A DNA stretch of 64,000 nt from Usnea hakonensis (GCA_013423325.1 BLJB01000249.1:108416-172415); one strand, 5' to 3'. Shown: positions 24,040 through 36,051, counted from the stretch's first letter. Notes: a model not told the origin generated them from the sequence alone. Program-made: numbers and translations.

Positions 24040-26469
24040 CTTGAAACGGTCACAGGCGACTTGGTTTCGGATTCAAAAATCCACAGAGTTATGCGCGAAG
24101 CAGCAGAATACTTGGATATGAGGCGGCTCGAAGGAGACCTCCTTGTAGATGTAGAAGTGAAAAGAGACAGGCCTCAAATGTCGCGTCGACTGACAAGGAG
24201 AGATTCGAGTGATGATAACGCTGCGATGATCAAGAAGGGTCGACAAGTGGTCTGACAGACAACTTCAATTATTAGATGCTGGACCAGGACAGAGGAGTGA
24301 AGTGGCGTTTATTGAAACGGATTGTGGTTGTTGAAAGAGCGGCAGGCAAAGGAGTGGATGAAGCTGGACCCGAAAGGAGTGGCGGTGTCCAATTGGCAGG
24401 AACAACAAAGCAGAGGAAGAAAAAGGAATGTGGGTGTCGTCAAGGACTGAGGACGACAAGGTAAAGGATCTAAATGAAAATGAAAACGATACGATGGTGA
24501 TGATGTTGTCGAAGGGAAGAAATGGCAGGTTTATTTTTGCTGAGGGGCGGTAATATTTCGAACCCCTGAATATCGGATACGCTTGAGCAACACAAGCGAC
24601 CACCTTCATGCCAAGGCTCGATCAATCTGTAAGGTAAGGTAGGTATACTTGACCCTACCCCAGAGAATTGATGAAATGGGTAAGATAGACATGATGTTCA
24701 TGAACTACATTACTGATTACTATATCTAACTCGGGCCGAAGAGCATCACCATGTCGTCGTCGTTGTTGTTCCAATTGTTGTTGTGTTTGCTGTTATATAA
24801 GGTACTTTACTCATTACTGAACTCGTGATTCTAGGAATGCAACGATTACCCTAGCTAAACCCGTGAGGCTTTCTCGATCATAACCGCCAGGCCAAAACCT
24901 TCCCCCCCCCACCCCGCAGTAAAATCGGCAAGCGTCGAAACTCATGCATGACTGCGGGACCCCTGCGTAAGCGTAATTCGGCTAGGACTAATGAGTTAGG
25001 AGCATTTCCTTGTTATCAATCATCATACTGGAACTGCGCCGTGGACTGTGATGCCCTATCACACCCGTTGTAAGTAAAGTATTGTTATTACTTATTGTTA
25101 TCATAGGGCGAAAAATCCTGTGCCTGAAAAATTGTTGTCATCATGATCCAACGCTTTAAGAATGTGGTACAGTTTAAGGTCCATATTTGGTGCTGCTGGT
25201 ATACCTCCCTCACCTTGGTCCAAGTCATCTTAAAGATAACGGATCAAGAGGCGCGCCTTCCTAACGGTCTGCTATTTATATGTTCTGGAAAATGTTACTA
25301 ATCCATCGGTCCCTGTCTTCCAAAGACCCGCACGTTGTGACGTTTTTCTTTTGCCGTCGGCTCAACTTGAAAAATGGTCGAAGAAGCTTGGTACTGGTAA
25401 TAGTACTCCGTACTCGTACCTTTATGCGGGGGATGGGTTGCTACGTAAGGGTAAGTAAGGTAAAGTACTTAAGGTACGTTAGGTACTTGCTGCCTGGCAC
25501 CTGCAGTAGTCGGCTTGGTACTTGGTAGTAGTAATAATAGTGGTGCATTTTGCCGAGAATCATTTTCAGGAACGGGGTTTCAGCTTTTTAATCCGGTGAC
25601 TTTAGCCTTTTTAGCCTTTTTATTTAGCCTTTTCAACATAACCTACTCTAAAGCATAGACCGTGTCGAGCGTGTGCCTGTCCACCTGTCTCAGACTCTCA
25701 GTGTCTGTAAAGTACCTAAGTATAGTGCATCTGAGAAGCGCCGATCGGCCGCAATTTGGCAACCTACAGGAGAGCGAATCCATCTCTGACGACAAGAATA
25801 CACATGTTTAAGAAACACATAACAATGTACCTTTGGGTGGCTTAGAGCAGCTGAAGCATGACTAGCCATGCCGTTCCAACGCTTATGAACATTACCATTG
25901 ACCATAATCCGCGTGAGAAGCAGTCGGGGAGAAAGGCTTACCGAGGACGACTCAAAAAAGGTTTGACTTTTATGTCGTGTGTTAATTACCTTGCTTTACT
26001 TTATATCTGTTCCAATTATCATCCGGTAATCCCGAAAATGAGGACCAAGGTCAGTATACATCCACAGCTGCACGCTTCTGTCAGGCACACTCAGATCCTG
26101 AACTTCTGAACCGATTCTCAAGCCACCCAAACTGCAAGTCCTCAAACCTTTTATACTTACTCCCCGACTCAACGCTTTCTGAGCTTGGCTGAGCTCCGAA
26201 GTATGAAACTTTTCTTGGGTAACTCTTTGTATTGGATCGATTCGATCCGCTCATTCCCCTCTTTCCTTGCTAGATTTCAGATCGATCGATGGTGAATACC
26301 AAGCCTTCCACTGCAAGCCTGACTACCACCACGTCGTGGTCCTAGAATGCAGTAATATCCGGAACCTAGCTTGCCATGAGCACCCTAGACTCTGCTATAA
26401 ATATAATTCCAGCAAACTCATCTGACCGTGGTGCGCCAATAGAACCTCGCGACACGGAAAGCGATTCAA
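24040..26469. other. 2.4-kb gene-free region upstream of homeobox gene
   Basis: Long intergenic stretch between the homeobox start and the GEP4 3' end. It has AGGTA-type clusters at about 24630-24655 and 25438-25492, a C-rich run near 24902-24917, GTCGTCGTCGTTGTTGTT near 24754-24770, and three TAGCCTTTTT copies at about 25603-25642. The length is typical of a fungal developmental regulator's promoter. No tRNA or gene could be supported. Confidence 0.6.
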
Positions 26470-27283
26470 TCAATCATTCTTTGGAATTGGAGCCTTGAAG
26501 CCGCGCCGAATTAGAAAACTCGGCAGACCTTTTTCTATTGTCGAGAACTACAGGATGGTGAGCGCTGGATCTCAAGCCGTTATAAAATATCTTTTCACTT
26601 ACAAGGCCACTTTCTTCTACGACTCCATCCTTAATCCATATTGACCACGCGCCCATCTTGTTTGCCATAATAACGTCTGTGAAGAGCCTGTCTCCAATAA
26701 CAGCAATATGACTGGGATGTTCCACTCGAATATTTGGGATTTTCTGAAAGTAATTGAACACGTCAAGCCCGCACCCAGGCTTCTTGGTCGAATGATTGAA
26801 AACCTTGACCCCCGTGGCATGTTCTAAGATTTTGGCTTCTTTCCCAAGAGGATCATCTCCTGTGCCGGCCGAGTTGCTAACTATCAATACACGAGGGCCG
26901 GGAAACGCTTTGCGAATAGACTCAAAGTGTTTCTATTAATCTCAGAAATTGTGGTCTTGCTATGCCTTCGTAGTGGAGTCTGGGATCTGGAACTAGATCC
27001 TTGAAAAGGTGGTACTGGAAAAGGAAGCTTGGGGGTAACTAAAGAGCTTAGTCAATCGTACCTTGTACGGCCCATAGATGCTGTTCTCCTTGGGTTTCGC
27101 GAAGGTATTGTCTTTGTCTAGTACAACGGCTCTGATATCAGGTCTCCGACCTCCGTTGGCCACGGCAAGAGCTGTACTTATAGAAATCGGCACGCGTTCA
27201 AAGGTAGGCACGGTAGCATGAGGCAGACATAGACGGGGATTTCGTAGTAAATTTAACACGCTGAGCGTCGCCGATATGTTCAT
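26470..27283 (-). CDS. GEP4: mitochondrial phosphatidylglycerophosphatase (H​AD family)
   Basis: Dephosphorylates phosphatidylglycerophosphate to phosphatidylglycerol, the penultimate route to cardiolipin, at the matrix side of the inner membrane. Exons 27062-27283, 26603-26932 and 26470-26547; 209 residues. Signatures: MNISATLSVLNLLRNPRLCL at the start, catalytic DKDNTFAKP (the HAD DxDxT motif), VLIVSNSAGTGDDP, KKPGCG and AVIGDRLFTDVIMANKMG. The last intron ends at CCTGTAG, which gives the conserved ending FSTIEKGLPSFLIRRGFKAP; the later AATAG acceptor would break the frame. The start Met is the first in frame. It is head-to-head with SMD3, 174 bases apart. Confidence 0.93.
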
Positions 27284-27457
27284 TGGAGTTACACAGAAGG
27301 TATGTGGCTTAGTGAAGAAGATGACGATGCTCGACGAGGCGAGGGCCAACGCGGGCTTGGCGGCGCTAACACCAGCCTTATCCAAATTGGAAATTCAAAG
27401 TCACACAGCAAATTGTTTCCGTATCAGAAGCAGCATCTACGCGCATTTCCTACCAAT
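27284..27457. promoter_or_regulatory. shared divergent promoter, GEP4/SMD3
   Basis: Only 174 bases separate the two start codons, so both promoters and both 5' leaders must fit here. A short CCAATA near 27452 precedes the SMD3 start. No TATA box is obvious. Confidence 0.6.
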
Positions 27458-28018
27458 ATGACTAGTACAATTGGTATACCAATAAAGCTCCTCAATGAGG
27501 CTCAGGTAATCCCAGCCTCGATTTGACTGTAGAATGGATACAAGCTAACATTCCCTTTCCAGAACCATGTCATAACCCTCGAAATTACATCTGGACAAGT
27601 CTACCGTGGAAAGCTCATTGAAGGTGGGCTTTTCCCTCAACTCCAGATCGGCCTGACAGAGCTCGTATCTTACTTGGCTTTATTACTTACTCGCCCACAG
27701 CTGAAGACAATATGAATGTACAGCTGAAGGATATCACCGTTACCGCGCGTGACGGCCGTGTCAGCCATCTCGATCAGGTATACATAAGAGGAAGCCATGT
27801 ACGATTCTTTATCGTGCCGGATATGTTGAGGTAGAGTCTTTTGGCGGCGCTATTGCGACGACCACTACCCGTCGAAAGCGAAGCAAAGAGACTGACGAAA
27901 TTGCAGAAATGCGCCCATGTTCAGATCGAGGGGGACGAGGGGGAGAGGTGTTGGATTGGCAAGAGGCAGGGCGACCGTCAATAGGGCAAGAGGCCAGAGG
28001 GGTCCAAGAGGCGGTTGA
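27458..28018 (+). CDS. SMD3: small nuclear ribonucleoprotein Sm D3
   Basis: Member of the heptameric Sm ring on U1, U2, U4 and U5 snRNAs. Four exons: 27458-27505, 27563-27623, 27701-27830 and 27907-28018; 116 residues. MTSTIGIPIKLLNEAQ, NHVITLEITSGQVYRGKLIE, AEDNMNVQLKDITVTARDGR and VYIRGSHVRFFIVPDMLR cover the Sm1 and Sm2 motifs; the tail is Arg/Gly-rich (RGTRGRG, GQRGPRGG), as expected for a symmetrically methylated SmD protein. Every intron restores a conserved block. Confidence 0.97.
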
Positions 28019-28203
28019 GAGGACGTTGCGAAATGAGGAAAAGAGCTCGTCAAAAAAGCTATAGAGAATGACATCCACAAATCTTGGAATTTGTCATAGA
28101 TTTGCAGGATTGGGCATGGACTCCTCTTCGGGAGGGCAGCCAAGATGTACCGAGGCGACCACATATGCCCTGGAATAAAAGATTAACCTTGAAGATACAG
28201 AAT

Positions 28204-29259
28204 CTAAAGGCCCTTCATAACCTCTTTCACGGCCTTCGTCGCGAACTTTCTCCTCTCGGATGCGGGCATATCGGCACCCATATCTTTGATCGCCCGCAAT
28301 TTCAGCATCATATTCTCCAGCTCCTCCACGCCCTCGTCTGCTCCCTCATCCGAGCCTTCTGCTCCATTGACGACCATTTTCAATCCCATCATTTCTCGCT
28401 CTACTTCCGCTGCCTCGGCGCCGAAGCCATCCTCCAACCCCGCGTCGTCAGATGTGGTGTCCCCATCGACACCTTCCCATTCGCATGTTTCGAGCGCTTC
28501 CTTCAGTCGCTCGATGCCTATTTTCTCTATCCCAAGTTACTGGAATCAGCACCGATGTACCAATTCCACATCGTTTGCCGGGTCGAGATCCCAGACTCAC
28601 CTCCAAATTCATTCCTCTCTGTCTTGCCTTTTCCATTCGATTCCACTCTTCCAACCAGCTCCCCATCAATCCATTCCCAAGATCCACAATCCAAGCACAG
28701 ATTCTCCCACTCCTCATTGGTCACTTGCAGGTACGGACTCATCGTCTGTTGCATGCCCACTGCCAGGAGCAGAGGCTCACTTGTAACATAGCTAGAGCTC
28801 GTATGAGTGCTCACCACCTCATGGATTGTGCTTAGTAGATTCCGTATAACATCCTACCCAATTTCCACCTCTATCAGCTCTTCCATCTCGTCCTCTGGAC
28901 AGCAGAACGTTGCGTACCAGATCTGCCGTTTCCCGAGGCTTCCTAAAACATACCACCCAGGCCCCTACTGCCCGTACCACTTCACCTGCTTCTTGCTCCA
29001 GCCATTCTGCCTTCCACGTCACGATTTCGGGTGTAGACATGGCGGGTACGTCCCGCCATATGGGAATAGCTGCCTGATAGTACGGCGTCCGGATCTCGTG
29101 GTGGGAAACATCTGATAAAACTCGGCGTTGAGCAAGGATAAGGTATAAATTTGCAGGACAAGGGTGAGGTGGAGAGTATCTACCTTTGAGAAAGGAAGGG
29201 GCTGTCTCCGTTGTGGCGAGGAGGAGCATGCGGAGTGGGGAGGCTATGGTGGGGGGCAT
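28204..29259 (-). CDS. alpha/gamma-adaptin-binding protein p34 / IRC6-like
   Basis: Likely assembly factor or small-GTPase-like partner of AP-1/AP-2 clathrin adaptors. Exons 29184-29259, 28918-29120, 28601-28853 and 28204-28526; 284 residues. Recognisable blocks: VSHHEIRTPYYQAAIPIW, EVVRAVGAWVVCFRKPRE, then across a 64-base intron DVIRNLLSTIHEVV, then LLLAVGMQQTMSPYLQ, EEWENLCLDCGSWEWIDGE, ERNEFGE and GIERLKEALETCEWEG, and a charged helical C-terminus ending KAVKEVMKGL. At first sight the frame seems broken near 28895, but donor 28917 and acceptor 28854 restore it. The N-terminal P-loop-like part is short and starts at the first in-frame Met. Confidence 0.75.
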
Positions 29260-29538
29260 GATGGCGGGGTACAATTGAAAAGACTCTACAAACAGGGTTG
29301 CATGCTTGTTGTCAAAAGATTCTGGCAGTACTCCGTACGGTACTCATGTTATAAAGGTGAAAGGCTAATCATTTGTGCTACAAAAGTAAAGTATCTGCAT
29401 GGTGATGCTAAACGCTCAGACTCAGGCTTGAAATTTGAACAAAGAAAGACCATTCCGAAATGATGGACTGCTAAGTACCTCCCTTGGCCGCTCAATAACC
29501 TGCGATCCATGGCACAGAGAATTGATATCTTGTCTATC

Positions 29539-30998
29539 TCAGGCATTCGGCACCTTGTCCGCTCGGTCTAACGGGCCATTATCCACCCTTCTGCCTGCAC
29601 TACCATCGAAAACAAATGGGCCTGCATTGTTCGTAGGAGTCATAGGCCCATCGTGTATGAGCATGTCTGTCGTTGGCGTTCGTAACGTAGAATTCCTTGA
29701 ATCATCGCCGCCTAGAAAAGGCTGCGTGGGTGTAATGGGCCGTAAAAATTGCACGGCACTAGAGGCAGACTTCGAAGAAGATGATCGGTCCCCAGCGTGA
29801 GAATACGGGGGGGAAATTCTGCGAGCGCCTCGACGAGTGAGCAGGCCTGAAGCTGGATTCGCGCCATTCGTGGGATCTGGCGAAGCTGTCACAGAAGGTA
29901 CTGAATGGCCATTTCTCACAGACAGGAGTCTAGATGTAGAGTTGGAGAATCCGTTGTCTTCGCCATCGCCATCGCCATCGCCATCCATCGCCAAACGCTC
30001 CAGCGGCGGTACTATATCGTCGATATCCTGGGTTGGGCCCATCTCAGGGCTCGACTCCGAACCATTCTCATCTTCCCATTTGCCTTCCTCCGGATCCTCG
30101 ATATCGGCCTCCAAATCCGTGACTGCTCTGCAGTTTGGGCACAGAAAGTGTGGCCAGGACTTATGGTCGTTGAGTATTGGGCGAATGCACTTGTAATGCC
30201 ACACATGTGAACATGGGGCAACAAAGAGCGATTGGCACGGCTTGCAGATTTCAGCTCGAGCTGCACATGGATGAGGACAGAATTCAGACTTACAGCTATT
30301 GACATTAGGCATATTGAACACTCGGAAGAATGAGACGATGTTGTGTCAGAGTCTTTCTTCGTAGTCGATTTTCCCAGGTCGCGGAGTTGCTTATGAGTCT
30401 TTACACTATTTACACGTCAGCAAGTAATCTTTGGAAATGTATGCAGCCGTCCCGCTTACTTGTAGTTATTGATGGTCTTCTGCCATGCCCGATTGCACTC
30501 CACCCGTATCTTCACGCATCTAAATATCATCTCTTCCCCGCCTCTGAAATCAATACCCAGTTGGACTACATCGCCGTCCTGTACCGGGAATGGTTTTGAC
30601 TCGGCGCTTGGTTGGCTCAGTCTTATGTGGTTGAGAAAAGTGCCAGAAGAGCTTTTGACGTCTTTTATGTACCACTGTCCCTGGGAGCACCAAAACTCGC
30701 AGTGCCTGCGACTGACAACTTTTGATTTGAAGCCTACAGGAGCAGAAGATGGCGCATGTGGGTTGGGTAGATTGGGGTTTGTATCACGCTCCGAATATCG
30801 ACCAACACGGATAATACAATCTTCATGTGGGAGAGTCCTGGAGGTGGCTGGAAATGTCAGAGATGGTCTGGTGGCGCGCAAGTCCTGGAATGGAACGAGT
30901 CTTATTGTAGGCATTTGATCTTGGGGATGACCTGGGGAAGCAGATTCAGAGGTTTTGGGCACGCCGTTGGGTGCACTTGCTCCTCGATTCCTCGCCAT
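29539..30998 (-). CDS. DMA1: FHA-RING E3 ubiquitin ligase, DMA1/DMA2 (CHFR-like)
   Basis: Mitotic checkpoint ubiquitin ligase that controls septin and spindle-position signalling in yeasts. Exons 30460-30998, 30294-30405 and 29539-30240; 450 residues. The FHA domain spans about residues 65-175: EDCIIRVGRYSERD, KVVSRRHCEFWCSQGQWYIK and DVKSSSGTFLNHIRLS. The RING is ECSICLMSIAPCQSLFVAPC, then SHVWHYKCIRPIL and FLCPNC; an intron with GTAAGT donor sits inside CSICLMSIA|PCQS. The C-terminus is acidic then Ser/Thr-rich and includes a short Asp-Gly run encoded by four GGCGAT-type repeats near 29960-29985. Family members often have a longer N-terminus; an in-frame TGA lies 6 bases upstream of this Met. 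Confidence 0.93.
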
Positions 30999-31004
30999 GC
31001 CTTC

Positions 31005-31360
31005 TCAGCGCCCTTCCAAGAGAGAACTCAGAAGCGCGGTATGTGTAGCTTGCTCCAATTCAGGGGTTTCTGGGTCCTGCTCGGATTCGCCAAATTTTGG
31101 CATGTGCTTGATAAGGGGGCTGTTGGCACGCTATGAAGTGTCAGACACTGGATCGGCTGGAGAAGTGATGGATCTTATGACACGGCTCGTGCGGCTGCGA
31201 GAAAGAATTTGTGTAGTGTTTGAGAATGAGATGGTAGATGAGGAGGATTGGGGTATAACCTCGAATCTTTGGAGCGTGGGGTTAAAGCTGACGAAGCGGG
31301 GTCTGTCAATCTGTGGTGGTGATAGTAATGATGAAGCGGTAACGCATACTTCTACGGCAA
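31005..31360 (-). CDS. coding-like segment upstream of the DMA gene, no ATG found
   Basis: The minus-strand frame reads SSLLSPPQIDRPRFVSFNP, TLQRFEVIPQSSSSTISFSN, then, if a 51-base intron (31131-31181, ending CTGACACTTCATAG) is removed, RANSPLIKHMPKFGESEQ, DPETPELEQATHTALLSSLL and EGR, followed by TGA six bases before the DMA start codon. Composition looks protein-like, and CTGAC plus TAG fits a branch and acceptor, but the donor (GTCATA) is weak and no start codon was found; the left end is simply an AG acceptor at 31361. It could be a small gene, an upstream reading frame of the DMA transcript, or a lost N-terminal region. Confidence 0.3.
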
Positions 31361-31718
31361 CTGATGATTGTCAAAGTGTTGACTTGGGAGATGATAAAAT
31401 CAGGTTTGTGTAATGCGAAGTTACCAATTTAACAGGACATTGGAATTGTAAGATAGAGCATTTTCTGTACGGAGTAATGGCTGGAGGGGACCCGGGGTCT
31501 TGGACAACACAACTAACCTTATATTCTAATGAAGGTATGATATACAGTAAGGTATCAAAACTAAGGTATCTATTAGATGTACTCGTTACCGAGATGCACC
31601 CCTACGTTACTTCGGCGTACTTCAACCTTTGAATGTATTCGAGTAATAAGGTAAGGTAAGATACGTTAAGAGAGCAATACCTTAGCGCTGGTGCTGCTGC
31701 CAGAAGTACAATACTTAC

Positions 31719-31904
31719 TCTAAATGTTTCTCCTTCTCCTTTTCCTTCCACTGTCATTTCAAGTCTTTGACAGAAGCACTGTTCACCATGACATAGCGTC
31801 TTCTCGTACTCCTGGAGAAGGAAACCAGATACAATGATAGGTCTCAAATCAGAGGACCCAATATCGAGCGCCCAGACACTTGGTTCGAGACTTTCGTCTC
31901 CCAT
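31719..31904 (-). CDS. possible first exon of an unidentified small gene
   Basis: ATG at 31904 opens MGDESLEPSVWALDIGSSDL, then RPIIVSGFLLQEYEKTL and a charged stretch, and after 62 codons meets a perfect GTAAGT donor at 31718. No following exon could be assigned. There is no recognised similarity; it may be chance or a decayed gene. Confidence 0.2.
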
Positions 31905-33229
31905 TTGACATTATCTGTACTCGTTGTACATTTCCTTGCAAGCCTCCACCGGACTGCACTTTCAAAGAGCTGGCTCTGAACACTGTCATCCAAAATTTTC
32001 TCAAGACTCTCTCGTGATTGCCTTTGGTCCGAGGAACTTGTCTTCAACGTTTTGTGTGGAGCAAGGTCTTCAACCGCCGCACTTCAACCATGCAATTTTC
32101 CAGTCGCTTGTCATCCTCTATTTCATTCGTTGCGAATTTCAATCCTCGAATCTTGAAATAAAATTGTTACTTGAATTCTCCACACGGCCGCTAATGCGCC
32201 TAGATTTGAGATTTAATTTACTTTGAATCCAAGAGGGAAACGGGCACTCGTTGCTGACTATGTTAATTTGGCCAATGAGGCTGACGATCTGAAACAGCTA
32301 TTGAGACGTGGTATGACAAAGCCAAGCGATGAGGATACAGAAAAAGAAGAGATGCATCGGAGTGTTTAAGAGCGGGAGGCAGAATTGACGAAACAATTCC
32401 GGCTTGGATGAAAGGATGAATTCGGCATGTTCTTGGTCTATGACGTCCTCGAAGCACAATTTTCGGACAGTATCTGACCGGGCAATTCCTTCGCAACATC
32501 TTTGTAACCTAATAAAAAGAGAGGAGAGCATCGCAAATGATCCTGTTCTAAAGTTCACAATTGGGGGTTGAATGGATTCGGACATTTTTTATTAAATGAC
32601 CTGTGCTCTCCCCCCAACCCGCATGCCTTCTGGATCATGTTCTGCTCACATTTTCATAGATCCTATGTCCTACTATTTTTAACACGGAAGGGTTGTTTAT
32701 ATGAGCAATTTGAGGTCTTCTAGAACGACTTCCCTAAATATTACCTTGGAACGAGGAAAATCCGAAAGAAATTTGAAACAACAAAATCTGGCCCACATTA
32801 CGATTCTTATTGCCATAGTCTCCAGGGAGCCCAATACCCCTGACATGTATCGGTTATAACGAAAGCCTCAAACATCGCACCGTGTGCTTCAAATCAGTGT
32901 TGGCCAACTACGCAAAACAGGTAGAAAAGGTCGAGGTTTTTAGCTATGTCTACTGTCCATGCCCCAGAGCTTAATCGGCCCTCATTAGAAGCCAGCTACG
33001 ACCGATTATATGTTTTCTAACGGCGATGAGTGCGAGTTAGTGAAAGACTGCGGACGCACGCTATCCATGGACCAGCGTTTCCAGGGGGAGCGAAACTAAA
33101 AGCAACTGCAGAGCTTTGGCGCATTCGAAGCATGAATCGAGCTCAAATGGGATGCGATACACCAAGCGTCATCGAGCAGGCTTCTCAGAAATGCCTGCAT
33201 TCGTTCCTCCTCACTCATTCAATTGGTTG

Positions 33230-35107
33230 TTACCGCTGCACCAATTTCCACTCTCCACCACGTGTCTGAACCAATTCGATCTCGATGTCTTTTGCCATTT
33301 CAGTAATCTCGCTCAGCGTGTTTACAGGCACCTGACCACTTTTGCTCAGCTCCAAATCCTGTCCCTGCATGAGCAGGGCCAAATTCGAAGACTTCCAAAT
33401 TGCGATATCGCGATCTCTCGACTCGATTATCGTTCCGAGCAGATATACCAGCGATAACGCCAACATAGTAGCTGGATACGCAAACCATGCCCAACGGACA
33501 TTCACATAGGTCTCCGTCTCATAGGCAACTCCTTCGAACGGGGCCGAGCCACTGTCATTCTGTTGGCGAATGTTGTTTGTCATAGAGGCCGCTAAGTTTT
33601 CGATGCGTTTCGAGTAATCCTTGGTATCATAGAGGGCATGAATAACATCTGAGGAAAATGCAGAGCCCGAATTCGAGGTGTTCATGCCACCGCTACCAGA
33701 GAAAGTCTCGGACATAAAACTATTCATAGCGCTTGCTGCGAGACTAGCCACCCGAAAACTAGAAGCGTTGGCGGTAATATTGATTATGGACTTTGGAGGA
33801 TTGTATATCAGATCAGAGCCCTGAGAATAAGAAGCAGAATTGTTCCGCCAGGTCTGTTCCACATTCTGTTCTATGTTTCCATTGGTGACTGACGCGAAGT
33901 AGGTGTTGACGCAGTACGACAGCGCACATTCCCATGCCAGGACATCGTTCGACTCATTCATCCCTTTAACGATCAAAGAGGAAAAACGGACCACAGACGC
34001 CTCGATGTCGTCGAGATCTGGCGATATGCGGGTAACGCTTGAGTTGATCTGTCCTCCAATGCCAGAAATCGATGGTCCACCAGGCAGAGAAACTTCGTAG
34101 CAGCCACGTTTGCCGCAGTCCTTCTTGACGGCAGAAGTAATGTTGAGACATTTGCTACAAATTGCCAAGGAAGAAAAGCTGTTCCACGTGCAGCTATGAA
34201 GTTTGAGAGATGCTCTGGATATTGATCATATTTTTACTTACTTGCCTGTGGAACAGCCATGATCCACCTTATTATCTGCTCGATCGTCAACGTCAAACAC
34301 TCCACTATAGATGGCTGCCTGATTTGAAGTTTAGTCTTTTCACGAGCGGCCTGATCTTGATTCTGGTATCACCTTCATTGATATATCAACTACCGAAGGT
34401 ATTGGCAGACCCTCGTGACTGCGAGCTTGATATCTTTGAGCTCTGACAATAGTAGCAACGTGATTGGATACTACAGGCCTATCAGGATACACCACAATTT
34501 GCTGCAGAAACGGGTCGAAGAGTAGCATCATGGCAACGATGATTGAGCCGACGAAAGTCAGATGTCTGTAGTTCTATAAGCTTGCTAATGAAGGGGTATT
34601 CATGCATATCTACCTTGCATTGACTTTGATTAACAGGCTTACTGCTCCCCATGGTCCGCGACTGGCATCATCAAAGAGCTGAAGGTCTTTCAGAGGGCGA
34701 GGCTCATCCTGGCGATACCACAGCCATTTCGATTGCGAGATTGAGGCTCCGACAGCCGACGTGAGGGAAAGCTTCGCTATTGTGCCAAAGAAGGAGATGA
34801 CGGAGTTTATCTAGGCCATTTTCAGCTGTTAAGTAGAATGCAAGATATTGGTAGATCGCACTGTAAATACAGAGGGCCAATCAGGAAGAGAACTTTGGTC
34901 AAAAAGAACAAGAATGACAATGATGACCAAGATTGCTACGACAGCTGTGATAGCAGATAGTATCTCCCAGAGCCACCAGTCTTGAAGTAGTAAGGCTATT
35001 TTTGATGACACTGCAGCCGACTTTTGGAGTGATTTTCTGAGCAGAGGAGTTTGAGCATCGGCTTCCTGAGCATGCCCGTCAGGACGTCTGCTGCCTGAGA
35101 ATGGCAT
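33230..35107 (-). CDS. DUF3176 fungal membrane protein
   Basis: Filamentous-fungus-specific membrane protein family of unknown function, often expanded. Exons 34862-35107, 34614-34810, 34373-34565, 34242-34318 and 33230-34193; 558 residues from the Met at 35107 (an upstream in-frame Met at 35155 would add 16). The first span is WLWEILSAITAVVAILVIIV, followed by LPDWPSVFTINSVISFFGTI, SQSKWLWYRQ, SRGPWGAVSLL, LTFVGSIIVAMMLLFDPFLQ, MKAAIYSGVF, CSTGNCTWNSFSSLAICSKC and a last span WAWFAYPATMLALSLVYLLG near the C-terminus. The Cys-rich ectodomain between the last two spans has several N-glycosylation sequons. All junctions keep frame and recover family blocks. Confidence 0.88.
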
Positions 35108-36051
35108 CGTAGCCAAAAATTCAACAGCACAAGATTTCAGGTCTACAAATGGCAAAAGATAGATTCCATCATCAAGTGGTCGTTCCCTGAATCAGGTAGT
35201 AAGGTAAAGTAACGTAGGCAGTGTCGCGTGACCACACTTTAGAAGCCTCCAATCAAAATAGCCGCTACCGCGTTTACGGACTAGGACTGTTTACAGTACG
35301 AGGTAAATATAAATGCAAGTAGGGTAAGGTAAATCTGGTAGAATCGAGGATCTTGGAATTTCTTATCCAGAAACGATGCATGGGCATACAAACTATGGTT
35401 TCCTTGACCACCGAGAGAGTGCAGTGAGTCTAAATGCTGCCGATGACATCCTTTCCCGTCCCCAACGGAAGTTATTTGGCCCACTTTTGGAAACTGTGCG
35501 TCCATAGACTCGAATATCTTGTCCACGAAATTCAGCAAATTACTCCAGTCTCGTAGCTCACTCCAGTAACGGATGAGGACATCAGGAATTGGTTCTCATG
35601 GGTTTTTTGTTGTTTCCAAGACCCAGTGAGAAAGATGAAATTGCTGGTGGCCTCTTAAGAGCATCGGTCAATCTTGCTAACCTATTGCTAATCATTCAAG
35701 GATGCAAGATTCATGTAAGAGCTCATGCGGAGTAGTCTACAATAAGCTTTTCGGTTCGAAGGAACAGTATGATTGAAGAAGGGCAAGTGAAGATGGACTA
35801 CATGAAGATTCTTTGTAGACAGTATTGATTGTACGCTCTTCCATTCGTGAATCCGAAAGTATCTTTAGCAACACCGATACGTATACAAGTTGGTCCGACT
35901 CCAGGCTCCCTGCTATACAGACGACAAGGAAGGCAAGACGCAGTGGTATCATCGCCCAATCTCTGAGTTTTATCCTTCCACATACTCCGATAAATGCCGC
36001 GGACTTCGAAAATCACAACCGATGGCCACACATAGATTTTCCCGCAAGATA
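35108..36051. other. intergenic
   Basis: Upstream region of the DUF3176 gene and 3' flank of the phosducin-like gene. AGGTA-type motifs at about 35193-35215 and 35319-35335. No gene supported. Confidence 0.5.

Larger units (their letters stand above)
30999..33229. other. sparse region with doubtful coding fragments
   Basis: No convincing complete gene. Two coding-like fragments are listed separately (31005-31360 and 31719-31904). A 95-codon minus-strand frame at 32298-32585 starts MSESIQPPIVNFRTGSFAM and ends in a hydrophobic tail; I cannot tell it from chance. AGGTA-type motifs occur at about 31540-31675. Confidence 0.5.

Noticed and set aside
24535..24575. GGTTCGAA on the minus strand, tRNA T-loop-like.
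   Set aside because: The flanking bases do not pair as a T-stem and no D-arm or acceptor stem could be found.
28854..28917. Apparent single-base frameshift in the IRC6-like gene near 28895.
   Set aside because: A 64-base intron (GTACGC to GGGTAG) joins RETADL to DVIRNLLSTIHEVV and restores the family block without any frame change.
32298..32585. 95-codon minus-strand frame starting MSESIQPPIVNF.
   Set aside because: Partly protein-like, but neither a family nor a splice structure could be supported; left as undecided intergenic sequence.
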